DNA of 36,842 nt from positions 1-36,842 of the forward strand of contig VGCC01000004.1 of NCBI GenBank assembly GCA_016870195.1, in the 5' to 3' direction. A model generated the notes under the pieces. That model was not told the DNA's origin. It did no database searches and worked only from the letters and a program-made list of their open reading frames with translations. The position numbers and the translations under genes are program-made. Positions 7,179-16,079 of this stretch are shown here, piece by piece; position 1 is the first letter of the stretch, and each line of letters opens with the position of its first letter. The stretch is from Actinomycetota bacterium (GTDB lineage: Bacteria > Actinomycetota > Actinomycetes > S36-B12).

Positions 7179-8498
7179 ATGCGCATCTGGGTTGCCCTGG
7201 TCTCCGCGTGCGCACTTGTCGCGGGTGGAACCCCCGCGTCGGCGGAACCACGGGTCTTTGGTGGTTCGGTTGCGGTCGGCAATCCGATCGTGACCGGCAC
7301 CGCGTATGTCACGGGCAACCTCTATCGCATCTGCAGCGCGTCTGTGTGGCGGCCGCGGATCCTGCTCACCGCCGCACATTGCGTGACCGAGGAGAACTCG
7401 GGTGCCCTCATCGATCCGTCGCGACTGCAGATCAACACCCCTGGTGCCCCGTACCAACTCGCGGGTGGGTCCCTGGTCGCGCGGAGCCCCGCGCGCGTGG
7501 TGCAGATCATCACGCCACCGGGATTCGTGCAGGTCGGCCGGCAGGTGATGGCCAACGACATTGCCGCACTCGTGCTCGACTCCGATATCGGACCCACGCT
7601 GATCAGTCGCCTCGCCTCGCGTGGGGAGATCGGACTCTGGACCTCCCAGAACGCTCCGGTCCTTGCGGCCGGCTACGGACGCACGTCCCTGACGGGCGGG
7701 GGAGGGGACGTTCCGGCCCAGGTTTCGCTTCCCCTCGCAAGCATCGATGAGGGCTACCGCGGATCCACCGGCTGGGTGATCAACTCACGCACCGCGGGAG
7801 TCGGCGATATCTGTTCGGGTGACAGCGGTGGTCCGCGATGGGCCTCGTCCACGACCGGGAACCTGCTTGCGGGTGTGATCGCCGGAGGATCCTGCGGGAC
7901 CTCGATCGTAGGTGCGGCCTCGTTCGTTCCCATCACCTATCTATCGGTAGTGAACGCCGCCTTGGCCGCCACGGGGAACCCGCTGGTCCCCAGCGGACCG
8001 ACGAATGTGAAGTCCGCGGTCGTCGGCACCACGCGCACCACATGGTGGACGGCACCGGAGGTCGCCCCCGAGTTCGCCACGTCATATCAGGTGGTGGGCA
8101 TTGACGGGAACGCCGTATGCAACGGTGCGGGCACGATCTGCACCGCTCCCGTCGCATCCGTGCCCGCGGAGGCGGCCGTGCGCTCAATGAACGCCCAGGG
8201 TGAGGGGGATACGGCCCTCGTTCCTGCCTTCACCGTGCTCAAGCCGACCCCGCCGCGGGTGAAGCCGAAACGCGGTTCGGTGCAGATCGGAGTGACGGCC
8301 GTCGACTACCCGCGGGTCTCCGCCTACAGCGTGCGCACCACCGGGGGCAAGCAGGTATGCAAGATCCCGAGTGGTGATGAGGTGTTGTCCTGCACCATCG
8401 ACGTCAAAAGCGGCAAGCACCGCTATCGCGTGCTCGCGATCACCCCCGAGGGCCCGAGTGCGGTCTCTGACTGGTCGCGCACCGTCCGCGTGAAGTGA
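7179..8498 (+). CDS. Secreted trypsin-like serine protease with C-terminal Fn3-like domains
   Basis: The product has 439 residues. A signal peptide (MRIWVALVSACALVAG, cleavage after ASA at about 22) precedes an S1 domain with the full triad: H67 in LTAAHC, D127 in ANDIAAL and S216 in GDSGGP. Cys residues at 52/68 and near the active serine can form disulfides. Residues about 270-439 look like two fibronectin type III-like modules (for example TTWWTAPEVAPEFATSYQV and YRVLAITPEGPSAVSDWS), which would hold the enzyme on a surface or substrate. The target is unknown. GAGGA lies directly against the ATG, closer than usual. The 97 bases upstream contain no recognisable feature. Confidence 0.88.
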   Translation: MRIWVALVSACALVAGGTPASAEPRVFGGSVAVGNPIVTGTAYVTGNLYRICSASVWRPRILLTAAHCVTEENSGALIDPSRLQINTPGAPYQLAGGSLVARSPARVVQIITPPGFVQVGRQVMANDIAALVLDSDIGPTLISRLASRGEIGLWTSQNAPVLAAGYGRTSLTGGGGDVPAQVSLPLASIDEGYRGSTGWVINSRTAGVGDICSGDSGGPRWASSTTGNLLAGVIAGGSCGTSIVGAASFVPITYLSVVNAALAATGNPLVPSGPTNVKSAVVGTTRTTWWTAPEVAPEFATSYQVVGIDGNAVCNGAGTICTAPVASVPAEAAVRSMNAQGEGDTALVPAFTVLKPTPPRVKPKRGSVQIGVTAVDYPRVSAYSVRTTGGKQVCKIPSGDEVLSCTIDVKSGKHRYRVLAITPEGPSAVSDWSRTVRVK

Positions 8499-8558
8499 TC
8501 CCCGTGGCGTTGAGCCGGGTGCACCACCTAGGCTCCTCCGGAGCGAAAGGAGTGTGCG

Positions 8559-8816
8559 ATGGCGGACGATGACATCGAGATTGGTGAAGATCTCCAGATC
8601 GACGTCGTAGTGGACGAGAACAACGTGGTGATCGGCGCGATCTCCGATGATCTCGTCGTGGCGAGCGGACCCGACGGATCCGTGGTCGACGAGACCATCG
8701 ACGTGCTCGACGCCGACGGCAATCTCCTCCTCGAGGACGAGAAGATCAGCGTCTACGACGCCGACGCCGATCTGATCGCGCAGTCCGAGACCGTGGTGCT
8801 CCCCCTCGAGGAGTAG
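8559..8816 (+). CDS. Very acidic small protein of unknown function
   Basis: The product has 85 residues with 17 Asp, 9 Glu and a single Lys, with no Arg or His. It has no signal peptide. The sequence alternates hydrophobic and acidic residues (IDVVVDENNVVIGAI, ETIDVLDADGNLLLEDEK), which suggests beta strands. AAAGGAG lies well placed before the ATG. The stop overlaps the start of the downstream secreted nuclease by one base, so the two are co-translated. A nucleic-acid mimic or nuclease inhibitor is a possible role; metal binding is another. I do not recognise a family. Confidence 0.75.
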   Translation: MADDDIEIGEDLQIDVVVDENNVVIGAISDDLVVASGPDGSVVDETIDVLDADGNLLLEDEKISVYDADADLIAQSETVVLPLEE

Positions 8817-9460
8817 TGCGCATCCGGGGGCAACTGGTAGGCGGGGGACTGCTCCTCGCGCTGGCGTGGGGGGTCTCGACCCCCGCGCATGCCGATTCAC
8901 GGGAGCAGGCACTGCGCGTGCTCAATTCACTCCCCGTCAGTCAGGAACGCGGGGACGGGTATGACCGCGACCTCTTCCGTCACTGGTCCGATCTTGATGG
9001 CAATGGGTGCGACACCCGTGAGGACGTGCTCGCCACCGAACGAGCGGCGGGAGTTGTGCGTGACTGCCGCGTGGTCGGTGGGACGTGGATCTCCCGCTAC
9101 GACGGACGCACCACCACGGAGGCCCGCACCTTCGACATCGATCACATGGTTCCGCTCAAGGAAGCCTGGGACTCCGGTGCCTGGCGGTGGGATGCGCGGA
9201 CCCGGGAGACTTTCGCCAACGACGTCGGGTACTCGGGTTCGCTGATCGCCGTGACTGCGGGGAGCAATAGGTCGAAGTCCGATCGCGACCCCACCGAATG
9301 GCTTCCCGACCGCGACGTGTGCTGGTATGCCAAAACCTGGGTCGCGGTCAAGTACCGGTGGCGCCTCGCCGTCGACTCCACGGAGAAATCCGCGCTCACG
9401 CGCATTCTGCGAGGGTGCCCGCCGCTCATGACTGTTCCCGACATCGTCGGCACACGCTGA
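8816..9460 (+). CDS. Secreted HNH-type nuclease (DUF1524-like)
   Basis: From GTG 8816 the product has 214 residues. A signal peptide ([26 protein letters not shown]) is followed by the mature domain. The catalytic beta-beta-alpha metal motif is [14 protein letters not shown] (H110), with NRSKSDRDP (151-159) and the conserved CDTRED and DCRVV.G.W segments seen in exported actinobacterial GmrSD/HNH-family nucleases. Several Cys residues fit an extracellular enzyme. It should cut DNA outside the cell, for nutrient scavenging or defence. It is coupled to the acidic protein upstream. Confidence 0.88.
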   Translation: MRIRGQLVGGGLLLALAWGVSTPAHADSREQALRVLNSLPVSQERGDGYDRDLFRHWSDLDGNGCDTREDVLATERAAGVVRDCRVVGGTWISRYDGRTTTEARTFDIDHMVPLKEAWDSGAWRWDARTRETFANDVGYSGSLIAVTAGSNRSKSDRDPTEWLPDRDVCWYAKTWVAVKYRWRLAVDSTEKSALTRILRGCPPLMTVPDIVGTR

Positions 9461-9482
9461 GCGCCTGTGCCAGATTACGCAT

Positions 9483-10883
9483 ATGGCACTCGTAGCAGGG
9501 GTCGACTCCTCCACGCAGTCCGTGAAGGTTGTAATCCGGGACGCTGAGACGGGTGAGCTCCTCCGCGAGGCGCGGGGGACGCACCCGGATGCCACGGAGG
9601 TCGACCCGCGCCTGTGGTGGCGCGAGTTGAGCAGCGCTCTCGACGGGTTCCTCGACGGTGTGGTCGGACTCAGCGTTGCGGGTCAACAGCACGGCATGGT
9701 CGCCCTCGATGCTGCGGGTGAACCCGTCCGGGATGCACTGCTCTGGAACGACACCCGCTCCGCGCGTGATGCCGAGGACCTGGTGGCAGAGCTCGGCGGA
9801 CCGCAGGCGTGGGCCGACGCGGTGGGCAGCGTTCCCCTGGCCGCCTTCACCGTGAGCAAGGTGCGTTGGATGGCGCGCAACGAACCGGAGAACGCAGCGC
9901 GCACCCACCGGATCCTCCTGCCGCACGATTACTTGACCTGGAAGTTGGCCGGGACGCCCGCGGGAGCGGCAACGGATCGTGGTGACGCGAGCGGCACCGG
10001 GTACTGGTCGCCTGCGGAGAATGCGTACCGGTTCGACCTGCTGGAGTTGGCGCTCGGTCGGGTCGTCGACCTGCCCGTCGTAGCAGCGCCGCACGAACAC
10101 GTGGGCACGATCGTGGGCACGGACATCGTGCTCGGGCCCGGTACGGGGGACAACATGTCCGCCGCGCTCGCACTCGATCTGCTGCCCGGCGATGTGGTGG
10201 TCTCCCTGGGGACATCGGGCACCGCGTTCGCGGTGTCGGAGACACCGAGCAGTGACGCATCCGGACTCGTCGCGGGGTTCGCGGATGCCCGGGGGCGCTT
10301 CCTCCCCCTGGTCTGCACGCTGAACGCCGCGCGCGTCCTGACGTCCACGGCCTCGATGCTCGGCTTGGACATGGATGACTTCGCGCGTGCCGCGCTCAGT
10401 GCACCGCCGGGAGCCGATGGCCTCGTACTACTTCCCTACTTCGATGGTGAGCGCACTCCGAACCTGCCCGATGCGCGCGGCACCCTGCACGGCATCACCC
10501 GGCACAACCTCACTCCCGCGCACATCGCTCGGGCATCGATCGAAGGAATGCTCTGCGGTCTCGCCGACGCCGTCGATGCGCTCGTCGACGTCGGCGTGAC
10601 ACCGCGACGGGTCCTGCTCATCGGTGGAGCCGCGGCGAACCCCGCCGTGGCCCAGGTGGCGGCCACCCTGTTCGCGGTTCCCGTTCTCGTCCCGACGCCG
10701 GGTGAGTACGTCGCCGATGGCGCCGCACGTCAGGCCGCGTGGGTCGTATCTGGGAGTGCCGAGCCGCCCGCATGGCGCGGACCCCTGACCGATGCGGTCG
10801 AGTTCGCGCCGACGCCGCACGCGGGGATCAGGGAGAACTACGCCGACGCGCGCACCCGGATGCACTCCGACGGGACTGCGTGA
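9483..10883 (+). CDS. xylB: Xylulokinase
   Basis: A 466-residue FGGY-family sugar kinase that phosphorylates D-xylulose to xylulose-5-phosphate for the pentose phosphate pathway. It shows [10 protein letters not shown] (6-15), VAGQQHGMV (66-73), [11 protein letters not shown] (87-96), the likely catalytic base D223 in TGDNMS, and the nucleotide loops SLGTSGT (241-247) and [12 protein letters not shown] near 380. No Shine-Dalgarno is visible, and CAGATT lies six bases before the ATG, so it may be leaderless. The stop overlaps the ROK regulator start (GTGA). Xylose isomerase and transporters are not in the window. Confidence 0.93.
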   Translation: MALVAGVDSSTQSVKVVIRDAETGELLREARGTHPDATEVDPRLWWRELSSALDGFLDGVVGLSVAGQQHGMVALDAAGEPVRDALLWNDTRSARDAEDLVAELGGPQAWADAVGSVPLAAFTVSKVRWMARNEPENAARTHRILLPHDYLTWKLAGTPAGAATDRGDASGTGYWSPAENAYRFDLLELALGRVVDLPVVAAPHEHVGTIVGTDIVLGPGTGDNMSAALALDLLPGDVVVSLGTSGTAFAVSETPSSDASGLVAGFADARGRFLPLVCTLNAARVLTSTASMLGLDMDDFARAALSAPPGADGLVLLPYFDGERTPNLPDARGTLHGITRHNLTPAHIARASIEGMLCGLADAVDALVDVGVTPRRVLLIGGAAANPAVAQVAATLFAVPVLVPTPGEYVADGAARQAAWVVSGSAEPPAWRGPLTDAVEFAPTPHAGIRENYADARTRMHSDGTA

Positions 10884-12004
10884 GCGGCGCCCGAACACGG
10901 GCCTTGGTCGTGCTGCACGAGAGCGGCACGATCAGTCGCTCGGATCTCGGATCCGCTCTCGGCATCACCCGAAGCACGGCCGCCGCGATCGCCGCGGAGT
11001 TATGCCGGGCCGGGTATGCCGAGGAGAGCGGTGGACGGAGTGGCCACGTCGGCCGACCGTCTCTCACTCTGCGCGCCCAACCGACCTCGATCGTGGTCCT
11101 GAGCGTCGATATGCGCGTCGACTCCTGCCATGCCCTGGCGTACGGATTCGGTGGTGCGCATCTCGCGCGCGAGGTGATCGATCGGGAGATGGCGGGAATG
11201 TCTCCGGACGAGGCCGGTGCGACCGTTGCGCGCGCACTTGAGGCAGTCCAGAGTGCGTTGCCTGCGCAAAGCCGCGTTGCCGCCATATCTATCTCGGTGC
11301 CCGGCATCGTCGATGCCTACACCGGTTTCGTCTCCTACGCGCCCCATCTCGGTTGGCGGGATGTCGAGTGGGGCGCTGCGGTCCTGACCGCGTTGGGCAC
11401 ACCGCTGCCCGTGTCCTTCGGGAATGACGCGAACCTCGGTGCACTGGGGGAGCATCTGCGTGGAGCGGGACGCGGCGTGGAGGCGATGCTCTACGTGTCC
11501 GGAGGTATCGGCATCGGTGGCGGCTACGTGGAACGGGGCCGCGTGCGCATGGGTGGTGCGGGATTCGCGGGGGAGATCGGGCACATGCCGATCGACCCCG
11601 ACGGTGAGCCGTGTCCGTGCGCAGCACGCGGGTGCTGGGAAACGCTCATAGGACGGGATGTGATCGCATCGCGATGGAACGGTGACTACGACGACCTCCT
11701 CGAAGCGGCCCGCCGCGGCGATGAGGAAGCACTGGAGGTGATGAACGTGACCGGTCACTGGCTTGGGCTCGGACTCCGGGGACTCATCGCGATCACGGAT
11801 CCGGCGCGGGTGGTGCTCGGAGGTCACCTGGCACCACTCCTTCCCCTGGTCGTCGCGCAGGTCCACGCGGAGTGCGCATCGCTGCCGCAGGTGCGTGCCG
11901 GGCGTGTCGACATCGTGGCGGGTGCGTTGGGTCAAGACGCTGCTCTGATCGGCGGCGGGGAGGTGCAGATTATGGCAACGATCGGATCGGTATCACCGAT
12001 CTAG
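10880..12004 (+). CDS. ROK-family transcriptional repressor (XylR-like)
   Basis: The start is the GTG at 10880, overlapping the xylB stop. It gives 374 residues and begins directly at the DNA-binding domain; the longer frame from 10739 would run through xylB. Residues about 5-50 form a winged helix ([27 protein letters not shown]). The ROK domain follows, with the zinc motif GEIGHM (231-236) and [10 protein letters not shown] (C245, C247, C252) and the phosphate-binding [10 protein letters not shown] (206-215). ROK repressors of this layout sense a sugar and control sugar-use genes, here most likely xylB. Confidence 0.9.
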   Translation: MSGARTRALVVLHESGTISRSDLGSALGITRSTAAAIAAELCRAGYAEESGGRSGHVGRPSLTLRAQPTSIVVLSVDMRVDSCHALAYGFGGAHLAREVIDREMAGMSPDEAGATVARALEAVQSALPAQSRVAAISISVPGIVDAYTGFVSYAPHLGWRDVEWGAAVLTALGTPLPVSFGNDANLGALGEHLRGAGRGVEAMLYVSGGIGIGGGYVERGRVRMGGAGFAGEIGHMPIDPDGEPCPCAARGCWETLIGRDVIASRWNGDYDDLLEAARRGDEEALEVMNVTGHWLGLGLRGLIAITDPARVVLGGHLAPLLPLVVAQVHAECASLPQVRAGRVDIVAGALGQDAALIGGGEVQIMATIGSVSPI

Positions 12005-12034
12005 GCGATCGGGGATGTGCGGAATGTGCTGATG

Positions 12035-12056
12035 TGTCCCCGCTGAACGGGGGACA
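12035..12056. terminator. Hairpin after the ROK gene
   Basis: TGTCCCC and GGGGACA form a 7-base stem around an 8-base loop about 30 bases past the ROK stop. The following bases (TTGCCTGTCCC) are only mildly T-rich. It may assist termination. Confidence 0.4.
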
Positions 12057-12155
12057 TTGCCTGTCCCTTGACTGTCAATTCACGGACATATCGCGAGTGT
12101 GGGTGGAGGATGGTGTCACTGCTCACCCCCCGAGCAGTGGGCCCTCGGGCCCAGG

Positions 12156-12190
12156 AGACCCGTGCGTCGGCCCCCCAGCCGCACGGGTCT
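12156..12190. terminator. Bidirectional-type terminator between convergent genes
   Basis: AGACCCGTGCG and CGCACGGGTCT make a perfect 11-base stem with a 13-base loop, followed by TCTTCATGTT. It separates the plus-strand xylB-ROK operon from the minus-strand operon ending at 12212. A smaller TGGGCCC/GGGCCCA palindrome precedes it at 12138-12153. Confidence 0.75.
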
Positions 12191-12211
12191 TCTTCATGTT
12201 GGGCGCGCGTA

Positions 12212-13729
12212 TTAGGCGCGCGGCTCGAACATCCCGAGCAGCGCCGCGATGCCGAGCACCGAGCGGGGCGCGTATGCCGCTCGCCAGAGTCCACCGTGGT
12301 TCGCGCCCTGGATATAGAGGTCCATCGGGTTGTCGAGTGGCGTGGCGGGATTCGCCGACGACGCCGGATTGCGCAGATCGTGCACGAGGAGCGCAGCCAT
12401 GAGTGCTGTCGATGTCGCGGGCTCGAACACCTCGACACCGAAGCGATCGGCGCCCGCGTACGCGGCGGCAAGCGCGCGGTTCTTGATCACCGACTGCGTG
12501 CGGGTGGCGGGTGCGAGGTTCAGGGACACGGGAGTCCCCTCGGCGCGGGCGACGAGCGCGCGCCAGCGCTGGATGCGCTTGGCGAGGATGTAGTTCGGAC
12601 CCTGCTGGGGGATGAGGGAGTCGTTCATCCCCACGACTCGACCCGAACCCGTGGTGTACGTCTCGGGGTAGTTCGGCTCGAACTGACCGAAGAGCCGCAG
12701 GGGTGCCTGCAGAAGGCCGGAGACTCCACGGGAGTCCCAGCGGCGACGCGACTCCGTCACGCATTCCTCGGGGACCATGAACACATCCGTCGGAGTTGCC
12801 AGGAACGCCAGGGTGATGTCGTCACGACTCTTCTGGAGTTCGACTATGACCGCGTCGACTGCCATCGAGAGACGAGCGTGCACGGCACCGTCGGCGTAGG
12901 CGTAGCTGCCGAGCGCGAACGGTTGGTCGATCTCCGCCAGCCACGCACCGATCGCGGGCATCGCGGTGAGCAGGTCCGCACCCGCGACACCCGCGATGAC
13001 CTGGTCGTCGTCGGGATGGATCAAGCCGCCGACCACGAAGGGGGCTGCACCGGCCGTCGTCGGGATCGGGATGCGCAGACTTCCGGAAGTGCTGCGCGTG
13101 ATCGCGATCAGTCGTTCCCAGACAGCGGGTCGAGCGAGATCGATCGCGTGTACGCGAGCACCCCAGCGTAGCAGCGATCGGGTTGGCGCCATCTCGGCAC
13201 CGGCGCCGAGGAGTGCGATGTCCACGTCGTGCAGGTCCAGCCAGTCGGGGTTGTCCAGGACCAGGTGGATCGCGGCACCGAAGGATGGTTCGGCAACACC
13301 CTCTGCCACCCACGCATCGACCTGGCGTCGGAGGTCGGGACCGAAGAGCCGTCGCCCGCGGTAGGGAACGGACAGATCCATCTCCCGGGCACTGCGGCCC
13401 GAGACCGTCACCGAGGCGAAGTCGGAGCGGGAGGGGAGGTCACCGAGGGAGAGTTCCTCGCCATCCTGCGTGAAGGTGAAGCGCCGGTGGGCGGAGTCCA
13501 GTCCGGCTCGGGAGATGGCGATGGCCGCCTGCGTAGTGCGGGTGGCGGCCACGGTGATGTCGCGAAGGGGCTGGAGATAGCCGCGGCGCCAATCCTTCGT
13601 GTGCTCGATGCGCGCGGCGAGCGCGGGATCGACCCCGCGGATCGAGTCGGCGAAGATCGTCCGCCCCGTGGCCGACGTGCTGCGCTTACCGTCCCCTCCC
13701 CGGGGGAAGTTCACACCGGCATCGACCAT
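12212..13729 (-). CDS. Conserved-looking protein of unknown function with a Rossmann-like loop
   Basis: The product has 505 residues. I do not recognise a named family. Residues about 165-200 contain DIALLGAGAEMAPTRSLLR followed by WGARVHAIDLARP, shaped like a nucleotide-binding beta-alpha-beta unit (GxGxE, then an acidic strand end). Near the C-terminus are GANHGGLWRAAYAPRSVLG and FEPNYPETYTTGSGRVVG. There is no signal peptide or clear membrane segment. It is last in the ferredoxin reductase operon, 44 bases downstream. It also has its own likely leaderless start: TATCCT lies exactly six bases before the ATG. An NAD(P)- or SAM-dependent enzyme is possible but unproven. Confidence 0.75.
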   Translation of the reverse strand: MVDAGVNFPRGGDGKRSTSATGRTIFADSIRGVDPALAARIEHTKDWRRGYLQPLRDITVAATRTTQAAIAISRAGLDSAHRRFTFTQDGEELSLGDLPSRSDFASVTVSGRSAREMDLSVPYRGRRLFGPDLRRQVDAWVAEGVAEPSFGAAIHLVLDNPDWLDLHDVDIALLGAGAEMAPTRSLLRWGARVHAIDLARPAVWERLIAITRSTSGSLRIPIPTTAGAAPFVVGGLIHPDDDQVIAGVAGADLLTAMPAIGAWLAEIDQPFALGSYAYADGAVHARLSMAVDAVIVELQKSRDDITLAFLATPTDVFMVPEECVTESRRRWDSRGVSGLLQAPLRLFGQFEPNYPETYTTGSGRVVGMNDSLIPQQGPNYILAKRIQRWRALVARAEGTPVSLNLAPATRTQSVIKNRALAAAYAGADRFGVEVFEPATSTALMAALLVHDLRNPASSANPATPLDNPMDLYIQGANHGGLWRAAYAPRSVLGIAALLGMFEPRA

Positions 13730-13773
13730 CGGCGCAGGATATCCGTCGAGGTTCGCACGGGGGATGCGTGCAC

Positions 13774-14964
13774 TTAGCCGCGAGCACGCTCCAACAGCCG
13801 TGCTCGGTATGGCGCGAGTTCACTGGTGCGATCGATACCGACCACGCCGACGAGCCCGGTGTCGTCGAGGTACTCGACGATGCACGGGCCGTCGACATCA
13901 CCGTCGACGAGCGTGATCCGGTTGGCGATCCCGGGCATGCCGAACGACTGCACCTTGTGCTTGTACTGGTCGGACCAGAACGACGGCATCGCGGTGAAGG
14001 GTGCGGTGGCGGGTTCCTGTCCGCTCAGGATCGCGCCCAGGGTTGCGCCTGCGCGCTTGCCGGTCTCCGTCGGCATGTTCCAGTGCTCGATGCGGCGGGC
14101 CGGTCCGGGGAAGAGTGCGTTGGGGTGGCGGGCGAGGTCACCGACGGCGACCATCGGGCACGGCGCATCGATCACGCGCATCCCGTCATCGACGAGGAGG
14201 CCATCCGAGAGGTCGAGGCCGTTGCCCTCGAGCCACTCGGTGTTCGCGACCGAGCCGACCGCTTCGATCACGACGTCGGCGTTGAGCACCGTGCCATCAT
14301 CGAGGCGCGCACCGACCACATGGTCTTCGCCGAGGAATTCGCTGATGGTGTGGCCAAGGTGGAACGTGACGCCCTTCGCCTCGTGACGTCTGCGCATGCC
14401 GGCACCGAGTTCGCGGCCGAGTGGTCGGATCATCGGCTCCTCGTCGAGTGCGACCACGTGCACGGTGGCACCGAGACCCACGGCGGTGGCCGCGACCTCG
14501 CATCCGATGAAGCCGGCACCCATGATCACCACGCGCGCGCCGGGGACGAGGTACTCGCGGACGCCCGCGGCGTCCTGGGCGGTGCGCAGGAAGTAGCGAC
14601 CCTTCTCGGGTCCGGGAATGGGCAGGGCGCGTGGTCGGATGCCGCTCGCCACGACGAGCCCGTCGAACGGGAGCACCGAGCCATCGGCGAGCGTGACCGT
14701 CTGCGCGGTGAGATCGCTGGACACCACAGGGGACCCCAGTCGCCACTCGACGTCGTCGATACTCGCCTTGCGCCGGAACTCGAGTTGCTCGACCGACACC
14801 CCGCCGGCGAGTGCTTCCTTGGAGAGCGGCGGACGGTTATAGGGGCGATGCGGCTCGTCACCGACGATGACGATGTGTCCATCGTACCCGGCCCCGCGCA
14901 GGGACTCCGCCGCCCGCAGGCCGCCGAGACCCGCCCCGACGACGACGACCTGCCCGCTGGTCAT
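13774..14964 (-). CDS. FAD-dependent NAD(P)H:ferredoxin reductase
   Basis: The product has 396 residues and two dinucleotide-binding loops: VVVGAGLGGL (7-16) for FAD and IMGAGFIGCEVAA (147-159) for NAD(P)H. RPPLSKE (44-50) is the hallmark of the rhodocoxin/putidaredoxin reductase group, and VAVGDLARH is the C-terminal FAD contact. It passes electrons from NAD(P)H to a small ferredoxin serving P450s. It overlaps the ferredoxin gene by four bases (ATGA), so the two form a unit. It is the only P450 redox pair in the window and could serve all four P450s. Confidence 0.93.
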   Translation of the reverse strand: MTSGQVVVVGAGLGGLRAAESLRGAGYDGHIVIVGDEPHRPYNRPPLSKEALAGGVSVEQLEFRRKASIDDVEWRLGSPVVSSDLTAQTVTLADGSVLPFDGLVVASGIRPRALPIPGPEKGRYFLRTAQDAAGVREYLVPGARVVIMGAGFIGCEVAATAVGLGATVHVVALDEEPMIRPLGRELGAGMRRRHEAKGVTFHLGHTISEFLGEDHVVGARLDDGTVLNADVVIEAVGSVANTEWLEGNGLDLSDGLLVDDGMRVIDAPCPMVAVGDLARHPNALFPGPARRIEHWNMPTETGKRAGATLGAILSGQEPATAPFTAMPSFWSDQYKHKVQSFGMPGIANRITLVDGDVDGPCIVEYLDDTGLVGVVGIDRTSELAPYRARLLERARG

Positions 14965-15155
14965 GACAGTTCGAAGCTGATCGCCTGCATCGGGCAGACG
15001 TCGGCCGCCGACTCCACATCGGCGAGACGGTCGTCGCCAACCTCCTTGGTGTACTTCAACTTGCCGTCGTCATCGAGGTGGAAGACATCCTCCGCCTCGA
15101 AGCAGCATTGGCCGTAGTGCTGGCACTTGTCCATGTCGACGTTGATCGTGACCAT
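14961..15155 (-). CDS. Small 3Fe-4S ferredoxin
   Basis: The product has 64 residues. Cluster ligands are C11, C17 and C54 (followed by Pro). The motif CQHYGQC leaves Y14 where a 4Fe-4S ferredoxin has the extra Cys, so a 3Fe-4S cluster is expected, as in P450-partner ferredoxins of actinobacteria. C18 is an extra Cys next to the ligand. The ATG follows GAGGAGAG. It is coupled to the reductase downstream and sits 48 bases after the FAH gene, so it probably belongs to the meta-cleavage operon. A weak copy of the shared operator (GTCCGTACCCGAGTC) lies just upstream. Confidence 0.93.
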   Translation of the reverse strand: MVTINVDMDKCQHYGQCCFEAEDVFHLDDDGKLKYTKEVGDDRLADVESAADVCPMQAISFELS

Positions 15156-15203
15156 CTCTCTCCTCTGTCCGTACCCGAGTCTGGCAAGCGCATGGTTAGG
15201 GAA

Positions 15204-16079
15204 CTACTTCTCCTCGACTAAGGATGGGTAAAGATCCTTCGAGGGTGTGCGAATCCCCCGGAACTCCCAGTCACCACCCTGCGCGGTCGAGATGACCTCC
15301 TCGCTCTCCGAGGGTTGTGCGCCCACGTCGGTGCGGATGGGGTTCGGACCCTCGACGATCACATTGCGCAGGGTGCCGAGTCCCTCGACCTCTACCTCGA
15401 CGATGTCGCCGGGATAGACCGTGCGGGAGTTCGCCGGGGTGCCGGAGAAAATCAGATCGCCCGGTACGAGGGTGATGGTGCGGGCGATGTCCGCGACCAG
15501 GTAGTTCATGTCCCATTCCATGCCGTCGGTGGTGTCATCCTGCTTCACCACTCCGTTAACGAGGGTTCGGATGCGCTTGCCCCGCGGGTCCCAGTCCGTA
15601 ACGAGTCCGGGCCCGATCGGGGCCAGGGTGTCGGATCCCTTCACTCGCAGCATCGAGCCCGCATCGGTGTCGCGGAAGTCGTGCAGTCCGTAGTCGTTGC
15701 CGACGGTGAATCCGGCGATGTAGTCCGGGGCTTCGGCGGGGGAGATGTTGCGGCATACCTTCCCGATCACGATCACGATCTCGCCCTCGTAGTTGAGCCA
15801 CTTGCAGCCCCGGGGCCGGACGACGTCTCCTTCGTGGGAGTTCAAGGCCGTGATCGGCTTGTGGAAATAGGTGGGTGCCGGAGGGAGTTTCGTCATGAAC
15901 TCCTTTGTGCGGGAATCGTAGTTCAAGTGCACGCAGATGATCTTGGTCGGCTCGACCGGTGGAAGGTGGATGGCATCGGCAATGGCGACGACACGACCGT
16001 CACCCGCGACGAGGGAATCACCCTCACGCACCACCTGGCAGGGATATCCGTCGAGCAGGATCCTGCGGTACTCGGTCAT
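15204..16079 (-). CDS. FAH-family isomerase/decarboxylase, HpaG/HpcE-like
   Basis: From ATG 16079 (ATGA overlap with the upstream dioxygenase stop) the product has 291 residues. It has CVHLNYDSRTKEF (49-61), the metal site LNYEGEIVIVIGK (E98, E100) with GNDYGLHDFRD (D129), GSDTLAPIGPG and GDLIFSGTPANSRTVYPGD. These features fit the homoprotocatechuate pathway enzyme that decarboxylates or isomerises the ring-fission acid (5-oxopent-3-ene-1,2,5-tricarboxylate or hydroxyheptadienedioate). Its position after the dehydrogenase and extradiol dioxygenase supports this. A longer frame from 16103 would invade the dioxygenase. Confidence 0.85.
   Translation of the reverse strand: MTEYRRILLDGYPCQVVREGDSLVAGDGRVVAIADAIHLPPVEPTKIICVHLNYDSRTKEFMTKLPPAPTYFHKPITALNSHEGDVVRPRGCKWLNYEGEIVIVIGKVCRNISPAEAPDYIAGFTVGNDYGLHDFRDTDAGSMLRVKGSDTLAPIGPGLVTDWDPRGKRIRTLVNGVVKQDDTTDGMEWDMNYLVADIARTITLVPGDLIFSGTPANSRTVYPGDIVEVEVEGLGTLRNVIVEGPNPIRTDVGAQPSESEEVISTAQGGDWEFRGIRTPSKDLYPSLVEEK

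Noticed and set aside
10739-10879. Longer N-terminus for the ROK repressor
   Set aside because: The extra 47 codons lie inside xylB and precede the helix-turn-helix. GTG 10880 overlaps the xylB stop as GTGA.
12068-13171. Open frame of 367 codons on the plus strand
   Set aside because: It runs through the terminator at 12156 and opposes the 505-residue gene. Its composition (Arg/Gly/Asp/His rich) is that of a shadow frame.
13768-15117. Open frame of 449 codons on the plus strand
   Set aside because: It is antisense to the ferredoxin reductase and ferredoxin genes, which carry clear motifs. The predicted protein has no recognisable domain and is typical of GC-rich shadow frames.
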